DNA of 64,000 bases, from the NCBI RefSeq assembly GCF_018918005.1, contig NZ_JAHLPR010000022.1, forward strand, positions 1-64,000, written 5' to 3'. The position numbers and the translations under genes were made by a program. Numbering within the stretch: position 1 is the first letter of the stretch; each line of letters opens with the position of its first letter. The notes below the pieces were generated by a model. It ran no database searches. It was given only the letters and a program-made list of their open reading frames with translations, and was not told the DNA's origin. The stretch is from Paenibacillus sp. MSJ-34. Lineage in GTDB: Bacteria > Bacillota > Bacilli > Paenibacillales > Paenibacillaceae. This document shows positions 1-8,382 of this stretch, piece by piece.

Positions 1-6
1 TTCATG

Positions 7-66
7 AAAATCACCCAATTCATTAGAAATAAAAAAAGCCTTCTCGGCGATTATTGGGGTGATTTT
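7..66. repeat. 60-bp inverted repeat at left edge
   Basis: Positions 7-19 (AAAATCACCCAAT) pair with 53-66 (ATTGGGGTGATTTT) with one bulged base, around a 33-nt loop. It lies in the leader of araB or just after the gene to the left. The stretch 1-120 is also open in frame 1 on the plus strand and ends at TAG 118-120, but the encoded 39 residues resemble no family I know, so I read this as a structured non-coding element. A terminator of an upstream gene or a transcript fold in the ara operon are both possible. Confidence 0.45.
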
Positions 67-120
67 GAAAAGTCAAGAGGAATGTTTGTTCGCACCCCAT
101 GTTTGGGGGTGAAACAATAG

Positions 121-200
121 AAGACCCTAGCTAGGAAGCTAGAGTCTGCAACGGAATGTGAATTCCGAGAAGCTTAAAAATGTCATTGGAGGGGAAAGAC
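121..200 (+). promoter_or_regulatory. araB leader with two small dyads and the RBS
   Basis: A hairpin GACCCTAGC / GCTAGAGTC spans 123-146, and a second dyad CGGAAT...ATTCCG spans 152-167. Both sit just before the ribosome binding site GGAGGGG at 188-194. They could be operator or mRNA-processing sites. No promoter hexamers are convincing here, so transcription probably enters from the left, where araA or another ara gene would be expected. Confidence 0.3.
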
Positions 201-1871
201 ATGGACAAGAAATATGCGATCGGAATTGACTATGGCACTCAGTCGGGCCGCGCGGTATTAGTGGATTTGGCGGACGGGCGCGAAGTAGCCGACCACGTGA
301 CGCCGTATCCGCATCATGTGATCGACGAACGGTTGCCGAATTCGGGCGTCAAATTGGAACATGATTGGGCGCTGCAGCATCCGCTGGATTATGTGGAGGT
401 GCTGCGCCAGTCCGTCCCGGCCGTCATACGGCAATCCGGCGTAAGCCCGGACGATGTGATCGGCATCGGCATCGATTTCACGGCTTGTACGATGCTCCCG
501 GTAGATGAAGCGGGAGAACCGTTATGTCTTCTTCCGGAATACGCCGATCGGCCGCATAGTTGGGTGAAGCTGTGGAAACATCATGCCGCCCAGCCGGAAG
601 CGGACAAGATCAACCGGATCGCCGCGGAGCGCGGCGAAGCGTTTTTGCCGCGATACGGCGGCAAAATATCGTCCGAATGGATGATTGCCAAAATTTGGCA
701 AATTCTCGACGAAGCCCCGGACATTTACGAACGGACCGATCTATTCCTCGAAGCTACGGATTGGGTTATCTCCCAATTGACCGGCAATATTGTCCGCAAC
801 AGTTGTACGGCGGGCTATAAAGCGATTTGGCACAAGCGGGAAGGTTACCCGAGCAAGGAATATTTCAAAGCGCTCGATCCTCGGTTGGAGCATTTGGTCG
901 AAACGAAGCTGCGCGGCGACGTCATTCCGCTCGGAACGAATGCCGGAGGGCTGACGGAGCGAATGGCGGACATGATGGGATTGAAACCGGGCATTGCGGT
1001 TGCCGTCGGCAATGTGGACGCCCATGCCGCGGTACCGGCCGTCGGCGTCGTGACGCCGGGCAAACTCGTTATGGCGATGGGAACGTCGATCTGCCACATG
1101 CTGCTTGGCACCGAAGAGAAGCAGGTTGAGGGCATGTGCGGCGTCGTCGAGGACGGAATCGTTCCCGGCCTGTACGGATACGAGGCGGGCCAATCGGCCG
1201 TAGGCGATATTTTCGAATGGTATGTGGAGGAGGCGCTGCCGGCTTATGTCAAGGAAGCCGCCGAACGCGAAGGATTGAACGTCCATCAATGGCTGGAGAG
1301 GGAAGCGGCGGCGTATAAGCCCGGACAAACCGGTTTGCTGGCGCTCGATTGGTGGAACGGCAACCGTTCCGTCTTGGTCGATACCGATTTAACGGGACTC
1401 ATTCTCGGCATGACGCTGCTAACAAAGCCGCAGGAAATTTATCGGGCGCTGCTGGAAGCGACCGCCTTCGGCACGCGGAAAATCGTCGATGCGTTTCACT
1501 CGAACGGGGTGAGCGTGGATTCACTGTACGCATGCGGAGGACTCCCGCAAAAAAACAGGCTTCTCATGCAAATCTATGCCGACGTAACGAACCGCGAAAT
1601 ATTCGTGGCCGATTCGAAACAAACGCCCGCGCTCGGGGCGGCGATGTTCGCGGCGGTGGCGGCCGGAGCGGATGCCGGCGGTTACGACACGATTCTGGAC
1701 GCTGCGGCCAAGATGGCGCGGGTGAAGGAAGAAACGTTCAAACCGATTCCGGAGAACGTGGAAGTATACGAGCGGTTGTATCAAGAGTACAACGCGCTGC
1801 ATGATTATTTCGGCCGCGGAGCGAACGATGTGATGAAACGGTTGAAACAAATCAAGACATCGGTGGAATAG
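201..1871 (+). CDS. araB: Ribulokinase AraB
   Basis: FGGY-family carbohydrate kinase of 556 residues, the usual AraB length. It phosphorylates L-ribulose to L-ribulose-5-phosphate in cytoplasmic arabinose catabolism. The N-terminal phosphate loop [13 protein letters not shown], the DFTACTM segment, MGTSICHM in the second actin-like lobe and the C-terminal [17 protein letters not shown] motif are all present. An upstream in-frame ATG exists at 180, but GGAGGGG at 188-194 lies six bases before the ATG at 201, so 201 is chosen. It is followed after two bases by araM, as in the Bacillus subtilis ara operon, but araD and araL are not between them. araA and the rest of the pathway would have to lie to the left or elsewhere. 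Confidence 0.96.
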   Translation: MDKKYAIGIDYGTQSGRAVLVDLADGREVADHVTPYPHHVIDERLPNSGVKLEHDWALQHPLDYVEVLRQSVPAVIRQSGVSPDDVIGIGIDFTACTMLPVDEAGEPLCLLPEYADRPHSWVKLWKHHAAQPEADKINRIAAERGEAFLPRYGGKISSEWMIAKIWQILDEAPDIYERTDLFLEATDWVISQLTGNIVRNSCTAGYKAIWHKREGYPSKEYFKALDPRLEHLVETKLRGDVIPLGTNAGGLTERMADMMGLKPGIAVAVGNVDAHAAVPAVGVVTPGKLVMAMGTSICHMLLGTEEKQVEGMCGVVEDGIVPGLYGYEAGQSAVGDIFEWYVEEALPAYVKEAAEREGLNVHQWLEREAAAYKPGQTGLLALDWWNGNRSVLVDTDLTGLILGMTLLTKPQEIYRALLEATAFGTRKIVDAFHSNGVSVDSLYACGGLPQKNRLLMQIYADVTNREIFVADSKQTPALGAAMFAAVAAGADAGGYDTILDAAAKMARVKEETFKPIPENVEVYERLYQEYNALHDYFGRGANDVMKRLKQIKTSVE

Positions 1872-1873
1872 CC

Positions 1874-2998
1874 ATGAATACGATCGAACAACATCCGTTC
1901 GAACGTCTTGTGCTGGCGCCGGGGGCGACGAAGGAAATAGTCTCTTATTTCCACGAACGAGGCATCGCGCGTACGGTGCTCGTCGGCGACCGCAATACTT
2001 ACGAAGCGGCGGGAGAAGCGATCGAGCGTACGCTCCGGGAGGCAGGGGCGCAGGTCGGGCTGTGCCTCGTCACGCCGGGCGACGCGGGCGATGTCGTCGC
2101 CGACGAGGCTTCGATCGTCCAGTTGCTGCTCGAAATCGAGCCGGGGAGGACCGATATGCTCATTGCCGCAGGAGCCGGGACGATTCACGACATCGTTCGC
2201 TTCGCCGGCTTTACGACCGGTACGCCGTTCGTTTCCGTGCCGACGGCTCCTTCCGTGGACGGCTTCACGTCCGCGGGAGCGCCATTGATCGTTCGCGGCG
2301 TGAAGAAGACGGTGCAGGCAACCGCGCCTGTCGCCATCTTCGCCGATACCGATATTCTCGCCAAAGCGCCGCAGCCGCTCATTGCGGCCGGATTCGGCGA
2401 TATGATCGGCAAGTATACGTCCCTGTTCGATTGGAAGTTCTCGCATTTGGCGGCGGGCGAACCTTACGACGAATCGGTCGCGTCGATGACCGAACGGGCT
2501 TTGGCGTCTTGCGTGGAGCATGTTCGCGAAATCGGCGAACGCACGGAGCGCGGCATACGCGTTCTGATGGCGGCCTTGATCGAATCGGGCATCGCCATGC
2601 TGCGGTTCGGCCGGTCGCATCCGGCTTCCGGCGCGGAGCATCATCTATCCCATTACTGGGAAATGGAATACTTGCGCCGCGGCAATAGAGCTTTGCTGCA
2701 TGGCGCCAAAGTCGGCGCGGCTTGCGCCGAAATTTCGCGCATGTACCACGAGGCGGCGGAGCGAGGCATTTATCCGGGGCGGCAACCCGAGGAACTGCGG
2801 CGGTACGGCGGCCAAATCAGGGAGTGGCTCGCCGCCGTGCCGAGGGAATCGCAAATCCGCGAGCTGTTAAGTCAGGCCGGCGGACCGACCGATCGGGCAG
2901 AGCTCGGGATCGACGACGAATTGTTTGCCCGAAGTTTGCGGGAAGCGCATCGGCTTCGCGACCGTTATACGCTGCTGCGGGCATTGAACGAGGCTTGA
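1874..2998 (+). CDS. araM: sn-Glycerol-1-phosphate dehydrogenase AraM (EgsA family)
   Basis: 374-residue NAD(P)-dependent dehydrogenase of the iron-alcohol-dehydrogenase/glycerol dehydrogenase fold, reducing dihydroxyacetone phosphate to sn-glycerol-1-phosphate, the archaeal-type enantiomer. Visible motifs are the nucleotide-binding AAGAGTIHDIVRF, the active-site loop SVPTAPSVDGFTS, the metal-binding region AGFGDMIGK and the histidines of SGAEHHLSHYWEM and HGAKVG. It begins two bases after the araB stop, so the pair is surely co-transcribed. In Bacillus AraM is an arabinose-operon gene whose product feeds a minor glycerolipid path; the placement here agrees. No terminator follows directly; a repeat-rich gene-free kilobase does. 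Confidence 0.93.
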   Translation: MNTIEQHPFERLVLAPGATKEIVSYFHERGIARTVLVGDRNTYEAAGEAIERTLREAGAQVGLCLVTPGDAGDVVADEASIVQLLLEIEPGRTDMLIAAGAGTIHDIVRFAGFTTGTPFVSVPTAPSVDGFTSAGAPLIVRGVKKTVQATAPVAIFADTDILAKAPQPLIAAGFGDMIGKYTSLFDWKFSHLAAGEPYDESVASMTERALASCVEHVREIGERTERGIRVLMAALIESGIAMLRFGRSHPASGAEHHLSHYWEMEYLRRGNRALLHGAKVGAACAEISRMYHEAAERGIYPGRQPEELRRYGGQIREWLAAVPRESQIRELLSQAGGPTDRAELGIDDELFARSLREAHRLRDRYTLLRALNEA

Positions 2999-3039
2999 TT
3001 CATAGGCCTTTGATCCGGGGGCGGCAACCTGCCGCCGGA

Positions 3040-3220
3040 TCAGACGTTCCCGTCGCGGACGTCGTACAGGACGCGAGCCGGTAGATCCTGGCTGTAATTG
3101 CCGAAATGCTTGCCGTAAATCGTAAGTCCGCGCTTATTCGCCGGCTTGTCGGTAACGGCGATGAAGATCGAAATAATGGGCTTACAGTCCGTTTCATAAC
3201 GGCTCGAAGGTTCTGTCGAT
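3040..3220 (-). pseudogene. Possible 3-prime remnant of a lost gene
   Basis: On the minus strand the frame ending at TGA 3042-3040 reads as a plausible protein tail (…IISIFIAVTDKPANKRG… then …GNYSQDLPARVLYDVRDGNV) with codon use like the neighbouring genes. Upstream, near 3230, the frame runs straight into a dispersed repeat. There is no start, no RBS and no recognisable family. I infer the C-terminal stub of a gene removed by deletion, but this is uncertain. Confidence 0.3.
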
Positions 3221-3240
3221 CCGAGGCATCTTCTTCTCCC

Positions 3241-3270
3241 CCCTTTTGTCGAAATCCCCTTCGCTCAGCA
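3241..3270 (+). repeat. Dispersed repeat, copy 1
   Basis: CTTTTGTCGAAATCCCCTTC followed by GCTCAG. It matches the left arm of the palindromic element at 25645-25700 and lies in the gene-free kilobase after araM. Confidence 0.6.
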
Positions 3271-3455
3271 GAATGAAATGGTGTGTCCGACATAACAACT
3301 CCAATTTCATAAAGGCAATTAGGATGCGATATACGCCTGAGGCGTAATGGTATCGAACAATACCGGCAGTTCCCGCGGACAAGTTCATTTATTCGGAACT
3401 TCACGCATCGATCCGGTCGCATTTTAACTTACAGAACCCGGCTTTCTGAACTTCT

Positions 3456-3480
3456 GAATGAGGGGGATTTTCACAAAGGG
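3456..3480 (-). repeat. Dispersed repeat, copy 2 (opposite orientation)
   Basis: TGAATGAGGGGGATTTTCAC followed by AAAGGG corresponds to the right arm of the same element (consensus TGAGYGAAGGGGATWTCGAC then AAAAGG). With copy 1 it forms an inverted pair about 190 bp apart. Confidence 0.5.
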
Positions 3481-3550
3481 CCGAAAAAACGCTTGATCTG
3501 CACGAAAGGTATGAAGAAGCTAATGCAGTGCTAATGAGGTCAAGCCGGGT

Positions 3551-3735
3551 CATTGGATTTTATCCAATGGTTTACCCGTATTGAACCGGGACTTGGCCTT
3601 TTCATTGGAAATGATCCAATGAAATCTTCGAAATAGCGCTAAAACATGAAGAATGAGGGGGATCCGCTGGACAATTTCCAATGGAAGGCCGCTTGGAACG
3701 ATAAATGGGCATTTTCTGTTGGATATTTTCCAATG
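3551..3735. repeat. Array of four ATTGGA-N5-TCCAAT palindromes
   Basis: Four palindromic units, each with about 6-bp arms and a 5-nt AT-rich loop: ATTGGA-TTTTA-TCCAAT near 3552, ATTGGA-AATGA-TCCAAT near 3604, the weaker TGGA-CAATT-TCCA near 3668 and TTGGA-TATTT-TCCAA near 3719. Successive units start about 50-65 bp apart. The flanks are not conserved. No gene is supported here; the open frame 3646-4032 is only a by-product of the repeats. Confidence 0.6.
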
Positions 3736-3806
3736 GGAGGCGGGGAGACGGGGGGCATTTTCTGTTGTTTAGTTCCAAAAGTCGATAATTTGTCATTTTG
3801 CGAACC

Positions 3807-3893
3807 GGAATTCCCCGCCGCCGAGAGGAAAAGTGCCCTAATTCGCATGCTGTCGCGGCCGGATCGAACCGCGATTCCCCCCGCCGAGAGGAA
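3807..3893. repeat. Pair of direct repeats, about 64 bp apart
   Basis: TTCCCCGCCGCCGAGAGGAA at 3811-3830 recurs as TTCCCCCCGCCGAGAGGAA at 3875-3893. The sequence between (to about 4000) is G+C-rich and shows no recognisable gene. Confidence 0.5.
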
Positions 3894-4083
3894 GAACCGC
3901 CTCTTCGCGGGCGGTTACGGCGAGTTTCGGAACCCCTTCCCCAAACGCGGTCGCTTGTCCGCGAGGCATTCGGGCGAAGTTCATAGATTATGCGGCAAAC
4001 TTGGTATACGAAAAACGTCCGTATCCTTATAATATAATATAGTTTAAGCGACGGAATTTACCATGCATCGAAGGAGTGAGGAT

Positions 4084-4581
4084 ATGCTGATCGGAGTTGT
4101 GTCGGATACCCATATGCCGCATAAGGCTAAGGCTTTGCCGAAAGCGCTGATCGAAGGCTTGACCGGTACCGAGCTTATTATCCACGCGGGGGACTGGACA
4201 TCGCCCGATGTGATTGCGATGCTCGAACGGTTCGCCCCGGTGGAATCGGTGGCGGGCAATAATGACGGAACGGACATTGTCCGCCGCTTCGGGCGCAAAA
4301 GAATCGTCGAAGCGGGAGGAAAACGGATCGGCATCGTGCACGGAGACGGTTACGGGCGGTCGACGCCGGATAATGCGTTTCAGGCCTTCGCGGGACAACA
4401 TGTCGATGCGATCGTCTTCGGCCATTCGCATGTCCCGTACAAGGACGTCAGGGACGGGATTCTCATGTTCAATCCCGGATCGCCGACGGACAAAAGATTT
4501 CAGCAGAAGTATTCGTTCGGCTTATTGCGCGTCGGCGCCCGCATCGAAGCGAAACATATCTATTTCGCCCGTAAAGACTGA
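4084..4581 (+). CDS. Calcineurin-like metallophosphoesterase, YfcE/YsnB type
   Basis: 165-residue cytoplasmic metallophosphoesterase of the small MJ0936/YfcE group, which hydrolyses phosphodiesters or phosphomonoesters with two metal ions. The metal-binding motifs appear in order: VVSDTH near residue 6, AGDW near 39, GNND near 61, HGDG near 87 and GHSH near 116, followed by the NPGSPTDKR tail. Length fits the family. An in-frame ATG lies at 4063, but AAGGAG at 4071-4076 is seven bases before the ATG at 4084, so 4084 is the start. Two overlapping TATAAT boxes (4028-4033 and 4033-4038) lie just upstream and support its own promoter. The physiological substrate cannot be read from the sequence. 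Confidence 0.9.
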   Translation: MLIGVVSDTHMPHKAKALPKALIEGLTGTELIIHAGDWTSPDVIAMLERFAPVESVAGNNDGTDIVRRFGRKRIVEAGGKRIGIVHGDGYGRSTPDNAFQAFAGQHVDAIVFGHSHVPYKDVRDGILMFNPGSPTDKRFQQKYSFGLLRVGARIEAKHIYFARKD

Positions 4582-4583
4582 CT

Positions 4584-7334
4584 TTATCTCCATACGCTGA
4601 TCCGTTCCGATTTTTTGACAAAAGCGGATGACATCGATTTGGCCCGGGCTTGCAGCAATCGTTGCCTTCCTTCCGTGTTCCGGGTAAAGATCAGTTCCGC
4701 TTTCCCGACGATCCGCTTCCAGGCTTCGCAGAAATATTGAGCGCTGTCTTTCGCCCGCCCGATGTGCTGCGGAACGGCATGGTAATCGGTTCTTGCAACG
4801 GGACCCCATTTGGACTGCCGCACCAGCAAATATCTCGGATTGTCGATCTGCCCGACCGCCTCTTGGACAGCGTCCAGAAACAGCGTCTTCTCGTACGTTG
4901 TCCCTCCGTCCATCCAACAAGTGACGAAGCCGTTCGCATCGCGGTCCGCATGGATCCGCAAATGTTTCGATGCGGTTCTGATGAGGTTCATATGCTGCAA
5001 TGTGTCGCAAACCGCAAGCCCGACTTGCTTCATGCTGGATTCGATCGTGCCGTGCTTGATCAAGAGCCGCACCGCTTTTACCGTTTTCGGCAAGGCGGCG
5101 ATCATTCCCAGAATCAGCGCATACACGGCAAACGTTAGGAGCGCTTGATAAGGAAGACGATGATGCGCGTCGATGCTATTGAGCAGCGATAGAGCGACGG
5201 AACTTCCGAGAGACAAACCTTGCAGCAATAACATGCGAATCGTATTTTGCAAGATGAACGGCCTTGGCAAAACTTCCGGATCCGTCCGGAACGCTTCGGT
5301 CATCCGTTTCGGCTTGTCCCCGAGCGCTTCGTTCCATTGATGCCGCAATTGCTGCCGATTTCCGGCGAGCCGGAACGTTCTTTCATTCATGCGTTCGATC
5401 GTGTCCGCATCGTACGGAGGAGCATCCAATTCCAGACGCCCGATTCCGCTCTCAATGCGATATCCTTCATAGGAGACGCCGACAAAGGATTGAAATCGGC
5501 GCGTCAAGGTGTCCATATCGTAGCCGCGTTCGCTCTGCGTCGGATCGTGACAAACCAAATGCCATATATTCGACGTTTTATCTTCATTTCCGGGTTGAAC
5601 CCGGATTGCCCTCCCCCGCATTTGATTTGACAGCATGAAGGTGCCGACATAGGAAGCGAGAATCAGCGCGTTTATGCATGGGGCGTCCCAGCCTTCGCCT
5701 AGCAGGGCCGTCGTCCCGATGAGAACGTGAATCTCCCCCTGTGTAAACAGATCCGTAATGATGCGCACCAATTGCTGATGTTGCTTGCCCTTCATTTGAA
5801 AGGATACGTACCGTTCGTCATGCGGAAGCGGCGTGCAGCGAATACGCTCTTGTTCCAGTTCCGGCGTACTAGCTTCCAAAGCGGGGACAGCATCCGCCGG
5901 GATGATGGCGATCGATCCGGTCAGCACTCCGAGTTTCAGACGCGGCTCCTTATCGTCTCTGCGCAATTTCTCAAAAATAGGTATGACGCCCAGCCGGTGA
6001 AGCGGCTTCTCATCCTCTCTGCTCTTCGGCAAATCGGGCAACCGGATATAATCGGTCAGAACGACCAGCCGCAAACGGTCTTGCAGGACGCCCGCCTCGA
6101 AACGGAAGATATCGGAGACGCTCTGCAGTTTGGATACGCTGCTTACGAGAATCCGGTTAATTTGGCTTGACGTCCGCAAGTATACTTTCCTGCGTTCAAC
6201 CGCCCCGATTTGCTGAAGCCATTGTTTTAGTTCATGCAAAATATCGTCCCGGTTTTTCGTATATTCGTCTTGAAAAAGACAGCCGGTCAACAATTCCTCC
6301 AACCATTCCAACGTCAAATCGGGAACCGAATGTTGATCCGTGCCTAATATAGGAATAAGTCGCTCCCATCTCCGGCTGTCCGTCTGCTTCAAAAATATAA
6401 GCAAACTCGAGAAGTACCCCGGATTCGACAATATCGCTTCGAGATGTTCGTTCGGCTGTGCAATCCAAGGATGGCTGTCGATCATGCGGACGAACGCTTC
6501 GTCTTCCAGCAAGCGGTTGCGAACAAGCCCGACGTTCGTTCGAAACGTATGGATGATGTTGCGTTCCTTCGCCGTAGGTGCCGAAAAATAAATATAGTCC
6601 TGATGAGGGCATAAATCCCGTTCCTTCACCAGTTCGGGAACGCTGATTTCCAGATCGATCGGCCCGCACAGCTCGATGTACCTGTCCCACTCCGCAGGGG
6701 CGGCGTCATAGGGAGGGGTAGCGGTAAGTGCGACAACGTTGGGCCGGTCTAACCCGTTGCGAAATTCCACCGCGCTCTTCCACCACTCCGACCGAAGATG
6801 ATGCGCTTCGTCGAGCACGATCGTTTGAAACCCGATGTCCCGAATCGCCGCTTCGATCCGGGCTTTTGCCGTCACATCGATCTCATCGGCTGCCGGAATA
6901 TCGCTAGCCGCATCCGAGCGGGATTCCTCATCCGCAACTTCAGCAGTTGCCGCATCCTCTTCGATTTGCGCTCCGGCTTCGTAACCGACCGAATTCGAAA
7001 CAAGGCTGTGAAGCGCCTGATACGTAGTTACCGTCAGAAAACGCGGGTTTTTCAAATCCGTCGATATCCAATCGGGGACGTCCGTCCGGTTTAAAAACAA
7101 AGCGACGAACCGGTCGACCCATTGTTCTTTGATCGTCAAGGTGGGAGCCAAAATAAGCGTCGGCTCGTTCAGGCGCAGGATGACTTCCAGTCCCAGCACC
7201 GTTTTGCCCGAACCGGGCGGAGCGACAAGATGGAGATGCCGGTTGCGGAGATGATGATCCAACTCGTCGAGAGCTCTTTGCTGATACGTTCTCCATTCGT
7301 AAATGAATTGCGCGTCTTGGGGAAACGACTTCAT
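4584..7334 (-). CDS. Large SF2 DEAH-box helicase with a C-terminal membrane hairpin
   Basis: 916-residue superfamily 2 helicase related to type III restriction Res subunits and DEAD/DEAH translocases. Near the N terminus are a Q-motif-like WRTYQQRALDEL and Walker A APPGSGKT; motif II is VLDEAHHLRSEWW, motif III ALTATPPYD, and motifs V-VI LLGEGWDAPCINALI and QMRGRAIR. Two hydrophobic segments near residues 697-720 and 728-750 look like a membrane hairpin, followed by a roughly 160-residue C-terminal domain with a conserved-looking NPRYLLVRQSKWGPVARTDY segment and no assigned function. The start at 7334 is supported by AGGAGAGG eight bases upstream; an ORF extension to 7427 lacks an RBS. It is a single-gene unit convergent with the phosphoesterase, with no methyltransferase or nuclease beside it. 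A role in DNA or RNA metabolism or in defence is possible but not shown. Confidence 0.8.
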   Translation of the reverse strand: MKSFPQDAQFIYEWRTYQQRALDELDHHLRNRHLHLVAPPGSGKTVLGLEVILRLNEPTLILAPTLTIKEQWVDRFVALFLNRTDVPDWISTDLKNPRFLTVTTYQALHSLVSNSVGYEAGAQIEEDAATAEVADEESRSDAASDIPAADEIDVTAKARIEAAIRDIGFQTIVLDEAHHLRSEWWKSAVEFRNGLDRPNVVALTATPPYDAAPAEWDRYIELCGPIDLEISVPELVKERDLCPHQDYIYFSAPTAKERNIIHTFRTNVGLVRNRLLEDEAFVRMIDSHPWIAQPNEHLEAILSNPGYFSSLLIFLKQTDSRRWERLIPILGTDQHSVPDLTLEWLEELLTGCLFQDEYTKNRDDILHELKQWLQQIGAVERRKVYLRTSSQINRILVSSVSKLQSVSDIFRFEAGVLQDRLRLVVLTDYIRLPDLPKSREDEKPLHRLGVIPIFEKLRRDDKEPRLKLGVLTGSIAIIPADAVPALEASTPELEQERIRCTPLPHDERYVSFQMKGKQHQQLVRIITDLFTQGEIHVLIGTTALLGEGWDAPCINALILASYVGTFMLSNQMRGRAIRVQPGNEDKTSNIWHLVCHDPTQSERGYDMDTLTRRFQSFVGVSYEGYRIESGIGRLELDAPPYDADTIERMNERTFRLAGNRQQLRHQWNEALGDKPKRMTEAFRTDPEVLPRPFILQNTIRMLLLQGLSLGSSVALSLLNSIDAHHRLPYQALLTFAVYALILGMIAALPKTVKAVRLLIKHGTIESSMKQVGLAVCDTLQHMNLIRTASKHLRIHADRDANGFVTCWMDGGTTYEKTLFLDAVQEAVGQIDNPRYLLVRQSKWGPVARTDYHAVPQHIGRAKDSAQYFCEAWKRIVGKAELIFTRNTEGRQRLLQARAKSMSSAFVKKSERISVWR

Positions 7335-7486
7335 GCCGGATTCCTCTCCTTTCAGGCAGCTTAGGTTTGTTCGGCGCTTCATTAAGTATAAAACGGTTCG
7401 TTTGCGAGGAAAAGTACGATTTGACAAAACGGTAATAACGTAATAAAATAACTTTACGTAAAATATTATTTTTATGTGAGGAAAAT

Positions 7487-8089
7487 ATGGAGCATCAAAT
7501 ACTGGAATCGTATGTCGTTGAGTCGCATGAGCAAGGAATGGCCTTGATGAATCCCTTCCGCGCGGACATGTTGACTTATTTAAGGGAACCGTCGTCCGCT
7601 TCCGAAGTCGCCAGAGCGATGAACGAGCAGGCGCAGCGCGTCAATTACCATTTGAAGGCGCTTGAGAAAGTCGGTTTGGTCCGGCGCGTCGGCACGCGCA
7701 ATGTGCGCAATTTGGTGGAAGTGCTGTATCAGGCGCTTGCCCGCACGTTTATTTTGGCGGATCAGCTCGGATGGAACGCGGATACGGTGCAGAAAATGAA
7801 AGATCAGAGCTCGCTTGCGCATTTGGTCGCTGCTTCCACCCGATTGAAACAGGATGCGCTGCGGCTGATGGAAGTTTCCGACGAAGGAGAAGAGGTGCCC
7901 TCGGCCTCGCTGCAATTGCAAATTCATCTCACGGATGAGAAGCAGCGCGAAGCCTTCGTCCGGGAGTATGTAGAGACGATGAAGAAGTTGGCCGAGAAAT
8001 ACCAGGGATCCGGGGAAGGGGTTGCGTATCAAGTGTTGGCAGCCGTTTATCCGGAGCCGGATACGGACAAAGGAGGATCCGAAACGTGA
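7487..8089 (+). CDS. ArsR-type winged-helix regulator
   Basis: 200-residue protein with an N-terminal winged helix-turn-helix of the ArsR/HTH_20 type (residues 22-85; FRADMLTYLREPSSASEVAR and QRVNYHLKALEKVGLV cover the DNA-binding helices). A helical C-terminal half of unknown ligand follows. No metal-binding cysteines are present, so it is not a classical metal sensor. The upstream 7440-7480 stretch is AT-rich and contains the dyad-like TTACGT / ACGTAA elements, a reasonable autoregulatory operator. The stop overlaps the GTG start of the next gene by three bases, so translation is coupled. It probably controls the clpP-like operon it heads. Confidence 0.8.
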   Translation: MEHQILESYVVESHEQGMALMNPFRADMLTYLREPSSASEVARAMNEQAQRVNYHLKALEKVGLVRRVGTRNVRNLVEVLYQALARTFILADQLGWNADTVQKMKDQSSLAHLVAASTRLKQDALRLMEVSDEGEEVPSASLQLQIHLTDEKQREAFVREYVETMKKLAEKYQGSGEGVAYQVLAAVYPEPDTDKGGSET

Positions 8090-8355
8090 AAAACGATGAA
8101 ACGGAAAAGACGAATGCAGCCGAACAAAATGAGCCGACCATTGTTTGGGAAACTGCGAATGGGAGGGAGGAGCGGGACCGATCCGAATCCGGCCATGTCA
8201 TCCCGTTTCCCGTCCAAACAAGCGAATCGTCGTTTGTTCGTTTGCACATACCGCTGGAAGAGGGAAGAAAGCCGCTCGTCATCACGCGCGTCTCTTCGGG
8301 ATTCGGCAACGTGCAGGCGACGTATCGCTCGTCGGCGCCGAGATGCGCCGCTTAA
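8086..8355 (+). CDS. Small hypothetical protein between regulator and ClpP
   Basis: 89 residues, GTG start at 8086 overlapping the upstream TGA, with a perfect AGGAGG at 8071-8076. The first half is rich in acidic and polar residues; the second (residues 38-75) is more hydrophobic with a HVIPFPV segment and might form a small beta domain. No signal peptide, membrane helix or known domain. The overlap and strong RBS argue that it is truly translated. An adaptor or partner of the downstream ClpP is an attractive guess but unsupported. Confidence 0.7.
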   Translation: MKNDETEKTNAAEQNEPTIVWETANGREERDRSESGHVIPFPVQTSESSFVRLHIPLEEGRKPLVITRVSSGFGNVQATYRSSAPRCAA

Positions 8356-8382
8356 GTCTGATTTGGGAAAGGGGATCATTGC

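Noticed and set aside
3551-3735. Possible CRISPR array (regular spacing of short repeats)
   Set aside because: Repeats are only about 17 bp palindromes, spacing is irregular, no leader or cas genes are present, and units vary. The same applies to 16925-17112 and 20460-20640.
3646-4032. 128-codon plus-strand open frame in the kilobase after araM
   Set aside because: It runs through the palindrome array and direct repeats, has no RBS and an implausible composition.
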